The translations under genes were made by a program, and so were the position numbers. Below are positions 1-6,518 of a stretch of 14,936 bases of DNA, in pieces. Positions within the stretch are counted from its first letter, which is position 1; the number at the start of each line of letters is the position of its first letter. The stretch comes from Parcubacteria group bacterium (GTDB taxonomy: Bacteria > Patescibacteriota > Minisyncoccia > UBA6257 > JAAZHW01). The notes beneath the pieces are model-generated. The model did not search any database, was not told where the DNA came from, and saw only the letters and a program-made list of their open reading frames with translations. The DNA lies in the NCBI GenBank assembly GCA_012510515.1, contig JAAZHW010000048.1, positions 1 through 14,936 on the forward strand, written 5' to 3'.

Positions 1-18
1 ACAATGATACTTGATTCA

Positions 19-166
19 GTTTAACTCAATAACTTCTGGCTGAATTTGTGAAGCGAGCGGGCATGGTTTCATTCTTTTTGATTCAAAAAGAATGAAGAGC
101 GAGCGAACAATTCAGTGAGTGAGCACGCTGGGCGAACGAACGTAGCCAGAAGTTATTGAGTTAAAC
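19..166. repeat. Long inverted repeat (cruciform or MITE-like element)
   Basis: Positions 19-41 and 144-166 are perfect 23-bp reverse complements (the left arm begins GTTTAACTCAATAAC, the right arm ends GTTATTGAGTTAAAC). The 102 nt between them contain a second perfect hairpin (68-96) and short four-base periodic blocks: gagc-gagc-gaac at 97-108, gtga-gtga-gcac at 115-126, and cgaacgaacg at 133-142. The block is clearly richer in G+C than the coding DNA beside it and has no open reading frame of note. I see no target-site duplication at the outer ends. It could be a non-autonomous mobile element, a dispersed intergenic repeat, or a structured RNA or DNA element downstream of lepA. Structure is certain; identity is not. 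Confidence 0.75.
68..96. repeat. Inner perfect hairpin of the left-edge element
   Basis: TTCATTCTTTTT (68-79) pairs perfectly with AAAAAGAATGAA (85-96) around the loop GATTC. The two flanking bases also mirror, so the whole 29 nt is a near-perfect palindrome centred on position 82. No T-tract follows the stem on either strand, so it is not a canonical intrinsic terminator. The octamer TTGATTCA here (78-85) also occurs at 11-18, just outside the outer repeat. Confidence 0.7.
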
Positions 167-175
167 AAACGGAAT

Positions 176-249
176 TTTCATTGCATGAAATTATTCACCT
201 GCCTACCGGCAGACGGAACTACGCTCAGAATAACCACAAAATTTGTTAT
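176..249. repeat. Gene-free stretch with small inverted repeats beyond the cruciform
   Basis: The stretch between the large inverted repeat and the lepA stop holds three small dyads: TTTCAT-TGC-ATGAAA (176-190), CTGCC-TACC-GGCAG (199-212) and ACAAA-A-TTTGT (236-246). The CTGCC/GGCAG motif and the CTCAGAATAA just after it (reverse complement TTATTCTGAG) resemble fragments of dispersed intergenic repeats I associate with CPR and other bacterial genomes; that link is from memory and untested. No RNA gene or coding region is visible. Confidence 0.4.
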
Positions 250-283
250 GTCTAATTTATTTTTTATATTTCTATTTCAATTT

Positions 284-2152
284 TTATTCCGTTTTCATTA
301 AATCAATATAAGTTTTTGTTGAAATATTAACCTTTCCCCGCTCTTTTAATCGTTTTTTTCCTTCTTTTTGTTTTTTCCATAATTTCATCTTTCGAGTTCT
401 ATCACCACCATATAAATAACCAGTCACATCTTTTTTTAAAGCCGGCAGGGTTTCTCGAGCAATAATTTTTCCTTCTATCATCGCTTGAATAGCTACCGTA
501 AAATTTTGGCGCGGTAATAAATCTTTTAATTTTTTAACCATTTTTCGTCCTTCTTCTTCAGCAAAACGACGATGAACAATTCTCGCCAAACTTTCTTCTT
601 TTTCACCAGCAATAAGAATTTCTAATTTTACTAAATCGCCTTCTCTATATTCAATAAAATTATAGTTCATTGAAGCATAACCTTCGGTAATACTTTTTAA
701 TTTATCATAAAAATTAACAATAATTTCACTTAATGGCGCATCAAAAATTACAATCATCAAATCTCCTAAATATTCTGTGGTTTTATAATCTAAACGGTGC
801 CTGTCTTTTAATTGCATAATTTGACCAAAAAAATGGATGGGCGTTAAAATTTCTAATCTTACCCATGGTTCTAAAATTTTTACAATTTGGTCATATTCAG
901 GCAAATCCGAAGCTCTAAAAACCTCTTTAGTTGTCTCATTCTTTAATATTGTTTTATAGTTTACTGATGGAGTGGTAAAAATTACTTCTAATTTATATTC
1001 CCTTTCTAATCGCTCTTTAATTATTTCTAAATGAAGCAAACCTAAAAAACCTAAACAAAATCCTTGTCCCAAAGCGGAAAAAAATTCTGTTTTATAAATT
1101 AAACTAGGATCATTAAGTTTTAATTTAAAAATAGCATTTTTTAATAAATCGTAATTTTCACTATTAACAGGATAAACGCTTGCAAAAACCATCGGTTCTG
1201 GTTCTTTATATCCGGGCAAGGGCTCAACAATTTCCAATTCAATTTTAACATTATTTTCATTTGTGAATTGATTTCTCTCATTTTGATTTTTAATTTTAGT
1301 AATAGTATCTCCCACTCTTACTTTAGTGGGTTCTTTAATTCCTGAAACAATATAACCCATCTCCCCACTGCTTAATTTTTCTTTTTTTTCCAACCATGGC
1401 TTAAAAATTCCTAATTCATTAATTTTAAAAGAAGTTTTTGAAGCCATAAAAAAACCGTTTTCACCCACTTTAATCTCACCATCAACCACTCTCACATAAG
1501 AAATAACGCCTTTATGATCATCATACAAAGAATCAAAAATTAAAGCTCTAAATATTTTATTATCGTTTTCTAATGGCGGTGGAATTTTCTCTATAATAGT
1601 TTCTAAAAGTTTTTCTATTCCTTCTCCTGTTTTAGCTGAAACTTTTAAAATTTCTTCTCTTTTGACCTTACATAAAGCCATAATTTGATTTTCTGTTTCT
1701 TCGATTTTGGCAATCGGTAAATCTATTTTATTGATAACAGGAATAATAACTAATCCCTGTTTTTTTGCTAATTGATAATTTCCCATTGTTTGAGCTTGAA
1801 TTCCTTGAGTAGCATCAACAAGAAGCAATGCCCCTTCAACAGCCGCTAAACTTCGAGAAACTTCATAATTAAAATCAACATGTCCCGGAGTATCAATTAA
1901 ATTTAAAATATATTCTTTTAAATTTTGATCGATTTTTTCATCATTGGAAGAAAGTTTTTTCCGCCAGATCATTTGACAAGGTTGCATTTTAATCGTAATA
2001 CCTCTTTCTCTTTCTAAATCCATTTGATCAAGAATTTGATTTTTCATTTTTCTCTTATCAATTGTATTGGTAAACTCTAATAATCGATCAGCCAAAGTTG
2101 ATTTTCCATGATCAATATGAGCGATAATAGCAAAATTACGAATATTTTTCAT
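284..2152 (-). CDS. lepA: Elongation factor 4 (LepA), ribosome-associated GTPase
   Basis: This 622-residue protein is slightly longer than the usual ~600-residue LepA. It is a translational GTPase that acts on the ribosome and affects initiation and elongation under stress. The G motifs are all present: G1 AHIDHGKST (11-19), G2 ERERGITIK (47-55), G3 DTPGH (87-91, with the catalytic His at 91), G4 NKID (141-144) and G5 SAK (172-174). The LepA-specific C-terminal domain is intact, with YGGD, a Lys/Arg-rich stretch and KQKEGKKRLKERGKV close to the end. The switch-I to G3 segment is about 10 residues longer than in E. coli. The ATG start lies just ahead of G1, as in the family, and overlaps the end of murJ by 17 nt. 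It is the last gene of the long minus-strand series. No Shine-Dalgarno motif is seen. Confidence 0.97.
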   Translation of the reverse strand: MKNIRNFAIIAHIDHGKSTLADRLLEFTNTIDKRKMKNQILDQMDLERERGITIKMQPCQMIWRKKLSSNDEKIDQNLKEYILNLIDTPGHVDFNYEVSRSLAAVEGALLLVDATQGIQAQTMGNYQLAKKQGLVIIPVINKIDLPIAKIEETENQIMALCKVKREEILKVSAKTGEGIEKLLETIIEKIPPPLENDNKIFRALIFDSLYDDHKGVISYVRVVDGEIKVGENGFFMASKTSFKINELGIFKPWLEKKEKLSSGEMGYIVSGIKEPTKVRVGDTITKIKNQNERNQFTNENNVKIELEIVEPLPGYKEPEPMVFASVYPVNSENYDLLKNAIFKLKLNDPSLIYKTEFFSALGQGFCLGFLGLLHLEIIKERLEREYKLEVIFTTPSVNYKTILKNETTKEVFRASDLPEYDQIVKILEPWVRLEILTPIHFFGQIMQLKDRHRLDYKTTEYLGDLMIVIFDAPLSEIIVNFYDKLKSITEGYASMNYNFIEYREGDLVKLEILIAGEKEESLARIVHRRFAEEEGRKMVKKLKDLLPRQNFTVAIQAMIEGKIIARETLPALKKDVTGYLYGGDRTRKMKLWKKQKEGKKRLKERGKVNISTKTYIDLMKTE

Positions 2153-3752
2153 TAGAATTTTTTAAAAATTTATTAACCAAAGGAATGTCTTTAATTATTT
2201 CTTTAAATTCATCTTTTATAAAAAAATAAGACAAAAAACAATAAATAGCAAGAAAAATAATTCCTCCTAATATTAATTGAATTAACATTGTTATAAAAGA
2301 AAAATTACTTATAAATTTTTCAAAACAATAGAGGTAAAAATAACTTACCAAACCACTTAATAAAGAAAAGGCTATTATTATTAAAATAAATTGAATTAAT
2401 TGTCTCCATTTTTTTACAGAATTTTCTTCAATTATTTTTCTTTTTTTTATCATTACTAAAAGAATAAATAAATTAAAACAACTACTTAATACAAAAGCTG
2501 TTGTTAATCCTTTTAATCCAAAGCGAGGCGCTAAAATCAAGCTTAAAATAATATTAATAACATTAGTGCTTAATCCGGCAAAAAATGGACGATAAGCATC
2601 TCCTTGAGCAAAAAAAACGCGGATTAATAAAGGCAAAAGCGAGGAAGCTATCATTCCCAAAGAAAATATTTTTAATATTTCACTTACGGCATTTTTAGCT
2701 GATAAGTCAAAATTTCCGTAATTTAAAGTAATCCCGACTAAAGAATTACTAAAAACAAAATAAAAAATGGAAATGGGTATTAAAAAAAATAAAATATTTT
2801 TAATTGTTTTAATAAAAATTTTATTAAACTCATATTTATTATCAATTAAAAAAGAAAGAATGGGAAAAGCAGAAATAGCAAAAGAAACAGCAAAAACATT
2901 TTGAGGTAAATATTGTAAATCATTAGCAAAATTAAAAATAGCCAACGATCCTTTTTCTAAACGAGAAGCAATGATTGTAATAACAAAAAAATTAATTTGA
3001 GTAGAAATCAAACTTAATGTTCGCGGTCCCGCAATACTAAATAATTTTTTAAGATTTTCCGATTTAAAATTTGGTAAAAAATGAAAATGAAATCCTGTAC
3101 TTTTTAAAGCCGGAAGGATAATTAAAAAATGAAGGATTGATCCTAAAACAACGCCGTAAGCCAAACCAATAGGTCCTAAGAAATTGGTTAAAAATAGAAT
3201 TCCGATAATTATTCCTATATTATAAAATAGAGGCGAAAGAGAGGTGATAAAAAAACGACGAAATGTTTGCAAAACACCACTTAAAATACTAGAAATACCC
3301 AAAAAAATCGGTTGAATCATCATAATTCTTAAAAAATTAACTACTTGATTTTGCTCTTCAATATTAAATCCCGGAACAATTAACGAAACTAATAATGGCG
3401 CTAAAAGAATAACAATAAAAGCCGCAATAGTCATTATTAAAGTCAAAGTACTCAATATATTATTAGCCAATTTCCAAGCTTCTTCTTTTGATTGTTTTAA
3501 TTTTTGAGAAAAAAAAGGAATAAAACCAGCTGAAAGAGCGCCGCTAATAAAAATAACATAAATTAAATCAGGAATTTTAAAAGAAGCCCAATAAATATCT
3601 AAAATTCGCGATGCTCCAAACTTATAAGCCAGTAAACCATTTCTCAATAAACCCAGCAAACCATTTAAAATATAAAAAAGGGCAATAACAATTGCTCCAC
3701 TAGAAATACTTTTTGATTCCAAGCTAATAATTTTTTTCCAAAAATTTTTCAT
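2136..3752 (-). CDS. murJ: MurJ-type lipid II flippase (MviN family)
   Basis: This 538-residue polytopic membrane protein of the MOP superfamily has about 14 hydrophobic helices and should move lipid II across the membrane for peptidoglycan synthesis. Family landmarks are the N-terminal LLGLLRNGLLAYKFGAS (helix 1 to loop), the LDIYWASFKIPDLI segment (51-64) with Asp52 matching E. coli Asp39, and a later FFAQGDAYRPF motif. Arg37 matches E. coli Arg24. By my alignment three other functionally important arginines are missing: E. coli Arg18 is Gly31, Arg52 is Tyr65 and Arg270 is Asp278. Similar changes occur in CPR MurJ proteins as I remember them. The ATG overlaps the folD stop as ATGA, so translational coupling is likely. 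The 3' end overlaps lepA. Another MOP-family substrate cannot be excluded. Confidence 0.9.
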   Translation of the reverse strand: MKNFWKKIISLESKSISSGAIVIALFYILNGLLGLLRNGLLAYKFGASRILDIYWASFKIPDLIYVIFISGALSAGFIPFFSQKLKQSKEEAWKLANNILSTLTLIMTIAAFIVILLAPLLVSLIVPGFNIEEQNQVVNFLRIMMIQPIFLGISSILSGVLQTFRRFFITSLSPLFYNIGIIIGILFLTNFLGPIGLAYGVVLGSILHFLIILPALKSTGFHFHFLPNFKSENLKKLFSIAGPRTLSLISTQINFFVITIIASRLEKGSLAIFNFANDLQYLPQNVFAVSFAISAFPILSFLIDNKYEFNKIFIKTIKNILFFLIPISIFYFVFSNSLVGITLNYGNFDLSAKNAVSEILKIFSLGMIASSLLPLLIRVFFAQGDAYRPFFAGLSTNVINIILSLILAPRFGLKGLTTAFVLSSCFNLFILLVMIKKRKIIEENSVKKWRQLIQFILIIIAFSLLSGLVSYFYLYCFEKFISNFSFITMLIQLILGGIIFLAIYCFLSYFFIKDEFKEIIKDIPLVNKFLKNSNEKYS

Positions 3753-4570
3753 AACATTAATTCTTTTAAATTCTGAAATAACATTGCTATTAATATTGGC
3801 CCAGTTCCATTTGGTGTTTTAACAATTAAACTAGTTTCATTTTTTACTGTTTCAAAATTAACATCACCAGATATTTTGCCATCAATTACTTCAAAACCAA
3901 AATCAATTACAATTGCCCCTTTTTTAATCCACCGTTCATCAATTAGATGAGATTTGCCTACTCCACTAATTACAATATCACATTTTTTTATAATTTCTTC
4001 GGGATTTAAAGTGTGAATATCAACAATAAAAGTTGTTATTTTTTGCTGAACCAACCATAACAAAATTGGCAATCCCACCAATCTTCCACATCCTACTATT
4101 CCAAAAGTTTTATTTTGAAAAGAAATATTGTATTTTTCTAAAATATATTTTATTGAAGAAACAGCGGGAGGTAAAATTTTGCTTCTTTGAAAGATAAACT
4201 GAGCAAAATGTCGTTCATTTAAAACATCAACGTCTTTTTTAATAGGAATAACATTTAACAATGATTGGGTATTAAATTTTTGCGGTAGTGGTAGTTGAAT
4301 GATTATTCCTTTTAAATCTTTATTTTTACAAATCTCGTTAATTTTTTTTCTTAGATTATTGTTGGAAATATTTTCATCAAAATGAAAATGAAAAAAATCA
4401 ATATTTAAATTATTAGCTACTTTTTGTTTTTGTCTAATAAAAATTTCTCCCTTTTCTTTGTCGCCAACAGAAATAGCAGCAATTGCTGCTTTATTTTCTT
4501 TAAAAAAATATTTTAAATTATCCAAAATTTCTTCGGATAATTTTTTACCATCTACAATAATTGGATCCAC
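3749..4570 (-). CDS. folD: FolD: methylenetetrahydrofolate dehydrogenase/cyclohydrolase
   Basis: This cytoplasmic bifunctional enzyme (273 residues, near the usual ~285) interconverts 5,10-methylene-, 5,10-methenyl- and 10-formyl-tetrahydrofolate with NADP. Visible motifs: the IFIRQKQK helix with the catalytic Lys48, QLPLP (92-96) with its Gln, KDVD (112-115), the nucleotide-binding GIVGCGRLVGLP (157-168), and a C-terminal TPNGTGPILIAMLF (252-265) in place of the usual PGGVGP loop. The active-site Tyr (E. coli Tyr50) is Phe44, and the usual PCTP is PPAV (134-137). These look like lineage variants, not decay. The start is GTG (4568-4570): no ATG is available, and the frame upstream is open only to the preceding gene's TAA. 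The distance from this GTG to the IVDGK strand fits the family. The stop TGA overlaps the murJ ATG. Confidence 0.9.
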   Translation of the reverse strand: MDPIIVDGKKLSEEILDNLKYFFKENKAAIAAISVGDKEKGEIFIRQKQKVANNLNIDFFHFHFDENISNNNLRKKINEICKNKDLKGIIIQLPLPQKFNTQSLLNVIPIKKDVDVLNERHFAQFIFQRSKILPPAVSSIKYILEKYNISFQNKTFGIVGCGRLVGLPILLWLVQQKITTFIVDIHTLNPEEIIKKCDIVISGVGKSHLIDERWIKKGAIVIDFGFEVIDGKISGDVNFETVKNETSLIVKTPNGTGPILIAMLFQNLKELML

Positions 4571-4588
4571 GTTATTTTTTATTAAAAA

Positions 4589-5056
4589 TTACTTGTAAAC
4601 AATGTGAGCTATTGTTCCGCCGGTAAGATAAATTTTTTGCAAATCAATATTTGCATCACAAAGCTTTCTAGACCATTTTATATTAGGAATTTCTATTTCC
4701 CAACAATTTTTACCATCATTAATAAATCTATCAATACTAACTAACCGAATTCTTCCTTCTTCATCTTTTATAAAACTTATTTTCAATCCACCCGCCTCGG
4801 CCGAAGACAATAAAGCATCATATAAAGATAATCCTTCAGTAGGAACATAACCTCGAAAAGTTTTTGTTTGTCCATCACCATAATAAATAGCGATTGTTGA
4901 TTTCTGTGAATTAACACGTGAAAGATTGGCTTGCTGAGTTATCTTATTATCTAAAACAAAAAGATAACTATTAAAAATAATAGTTACTACAAAAATAATC
5001 ATCATAAAACTAATAACTATCCAATATAAAGTATTTGAAACTATTACATCTTTCAT
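4589..5056 (-). CDS. Membrane-anchored protein with DUF4430-like outer domain
   Basis: This 155-residue protein has one N-terminal membrane segment (about 10-35) and a compact extracytoplasmic domain (about 53-155). The domain begins with a strand leading into YGDGQTKTFRGYVPTEGLSLYDAL, contains Trp119, and ends LTGGTIAHIVYK. This follows the layout I recall for DUF4430 (beta-grasp, SLBB/cobalamin-binding-like) domains: a strand with the GDG motif, a helix starting DAL, a central Trp strand, and a GG(D/T)-I-hydrophobic-Tyr end. Cys118 and Cys133 could form a disulfide. It lies 24 nt after pilD and 18 nt before folD, so it is co-transcribed with the pilus genes and may be an accessory of the pilus or surface. 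The fold assignment is inference from pattern; no function is known to me. Confidence 0.6.
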   Translation of the reverse strand: MKDVIVSNTLYWIVISFMMIIFVVTIIFNSYLFVLDNKITQQANLSRVNSQKSTIAIYYGDGQTKTFRGYVPTEGLSLYDALLSSAEAGGLKISFIKDEEGRIRLVSIDRFINDGKNCWEIEIPNIKWSRKLCDANIDLQKIYLTGGTIAHIVYK

Positions 5057-5080
5057 ATATTTTTATTTTTTTAAATTACA

Positions 5081-5983
5081 TTAAAAAAGAGAAAGGTATG
5101 ATTCAATTATATTAGAACCAAAAAATATTACCGTAAAAAATCCCAAAGAAAGAAAAGGACCAAAAGGAATCATTGCTTTTAGATTTTTTTTCTTTAAAAC
5201 CATTAATATTATAGCAAAAATTGAACCAATAATAAAAGCTAAAATTAATGCCAATATTCCATTAGTTAAACCAAGCATTAATCCTATTAATATTCCTAAT
5301 TTTACATCGCCAAATCCCATTCCCTTTTCTTTAGTTAAAGCATAAATTAAAAATAAAAATCCGCTTATTACTAATGCTCCTAATAAATAAGAAACTAAAA
5401 TATTAATCTGACAATTAAAATAATTTAGGTAACTACCTAAAAAATTTAAACCACAAGAGGGAAAATTAACATTTTTCAAACTTGTTAAATAAAAAAATCC
5501 ATCGGTTAATAACGCTACAACTATTCCCCAAAATATAAATTTATCAGGAATAATATAATGCCGTATATCTATAATAGAAACAATAATTAAAATTACAGCA
5601 TAAAAAAGAAAAATTAATAAAGCTATAATTAACCAAAACGAAATTGAATTAGTAATAATTAATAATCGAATTGATTCTAATGTTAAAAATTTATAGACAA
5701 TGCCCGAAAAAATTAGAGCGGTTAAAAATTCTACAATTGGATATTGCCAAGAAATTTTTTTACCGCAATAACGACATTTTCCCTTAAGAAAAATAAAACT
5801 AAAAATAGGAATTAAATCATACCACTTTAATTGATGAAAACAAAAAGAACAGCGGGAACGACCGCTGACTAATTTTGAAAAACTTATGTTTTGGTCGGGT
5901 TGAAAACGAATAGTAATAACATTAATGAAACTACCTATTCCTAACCCGACCAAAAAAGCAATAATAGTTAGATATTCTAACAT
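5081..5983 (-). CDS. pilD: Prepilin peptidase / N-methyltransferase (PilD, A24 family)
   Basis: This 300-residue polytopic membrane aspartyl protease cleaves the short positively charged leader of prepilins and N-methylates the new N-terminal residue. The methyltransferase-associated cytoplasmic domain carries both zinc CxxC pairs (Cys45/Cys48 and Cys70/Cys73), followed by WQYPIVE. The catalytic aspartates are Asp139 (in SIIDIRHYIIPD) and Asp226 (in GMGFGDVKLG), and IPFGPFLSLG (272-281) is the usual last conserved block. A loop of about 25 residues with two Cys (177, 191) between helices is longer than in typical PilD. It lies 16 nt after the pilin gene, its substrate. Confidence 0.96.
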   Translation of the reverse strand: MLEYLTIIAFLVGLGIGSFINVITIRFQPDQNISFSKLVSGRSRCSFCFHQLKWYDLIPIFSFIFLKGKCRYCGKKISWQYPIVEFLTALIFSGIVYKFLTLESIRLLIITNSISFWLIIALLIFLFYAVILIIVSIIDIRHYIIPDKFIFWGIVVALLTDGFFYLTSLKNVNFPSCGLNFLGSYLNYFNCQINILVSYLLGALVISGFLFLIYALTKEKGMGFGDVKLGILIGLMLGLTNGILALILAFIIGSIFAIILMVLKKKNLKAMIPFGPFLSLGFFTVIFFGSNIIESYLSLF

Positions 5984-5999
5984 AATAAATAAAATATTT

Positions 6000-6449
6000 T
6001 TACATTTTTATACAATAGATTGGATCATCACAATCAACTCCATATGTCTCATCTCCATTATCTACATCTTTATCAAGAAGAGCTTTATTAGAATCCAAAT
6101 CTTCAAGTTCTACACCAATTACATAATGTTGACCATCTGAACTATAATAATAAGTTTTTGTTGGAGCATTAGGATCATTGGGAATTTGATTAATACCAGC
6201 AGTTGTTAATGCTTTTTCTAATTCATTCCAACCTGTTGCTGAATCTTGTATTATTGGATATGTTCCATTTTTCATATAATATACTTCTAAACCATTTTGA
6301 ACTTCTTTTATATCAGCTATTCTTCTAGTATCTCGCCCTCGGGTTCGAAAATCCGATAAACCAACTAAAATTAATGAGGCTAAAAGACCAATTACAGCTA
6401 CTACCACAAGCATTTCAATAAGAGTAAAACCTTTATTTTTTTTCTGCAT
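6000..6449 (-). CDS. Type IV pilin (GspG/PilA-like), probable major subunit
   Basis: This 149-residue prepilin has a seven-residue basic leader MQKKNKG cut before Phe8, giving the mature start FTLIEM with the conserved Glu at mature position 5. A hydrophobic helix (8-30) embeds it in membrane and fibre. The head has the pseudopilin-type NGTYP motif (61-65), a DPN turn (92-94) and paired Tyr strands ending in a VELED segment. The tail is acidic (DKDVDNGDE, 126-134) and ends with Cys140 and Cys146, likely a disulfide-stapled loop. It is the only pilin gene in the window, so it is the probable main subunit, with minor pilins elsewhere or absent. It lies between pilC and pilD and has its own candidate promoter in the 51-nt gap upstream. 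A pseudopilin role is possible. Confidence 0.93.
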   Translation of the reverse strand: MQKKNKGFTLIEMLVVVAVIGLLASLILVGLSDFRTRGRDTRRIADIKEVQNGLEVYYMKNGTYPIIQDSATGWNELEKALTTAGINQIPNDPNAPTKTYYYSSDGQHYVIGVELEDLDSNKALLDKDVDNGDETYGVDCDDPIYCIKM

Positions 6450-6489
6450 AATTTATTTTTTATTCTCTTTAAAACACGACCTTTTAATA

Positions 6490-6518
6490 ATTATAATCAA
6501 TTAAAAGACTTGAGCCAA
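6490..6518 (-). promoter_or_regulatory. Candidate sigma-70-type promoter for the pilin gene
   Basis: Reading the minus strand, TTGGCT (6513-6518; four of six to TTGACA, within the end of pilC) and a perfect TATAAT (6490-6495) are separated by exactly 17 nt, placing a start site roughly 30-35 nt before the pilin ATG. The gap is 51 nt, longer than most gaps in the operon, and extra expression of a major pilin would make sense. In DNA this AT-rich TATAAT alone is weak evidence; the spacing and -35 match raise it. Confidence 0.42.

Noticed and set aside
68..96. Intrinsic terminator for the lepA-end transcript
   Set aside because: Stem is strong but no run of T follows it on the minus strand, and it lies about 190 nt past the lepA stop inside a larger inverted repeat.
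1..283. CRISPR array, tRNA or intact insertion sequence at the left edge
   Set aside because: Repeats are inverted, not regularly spaced direct repeats; no cloverleaf pattern with a CCA-side acceptor stem is visible, and no transposase frame fits within the block.
5925..6140. Plus-strand open frame across the pilD and pilin genes
   Set aside because: It lies antisense to two well-supported genes, is rich in Ile/Lys/Asn from AT-rich composition, and has no domain or start signal.
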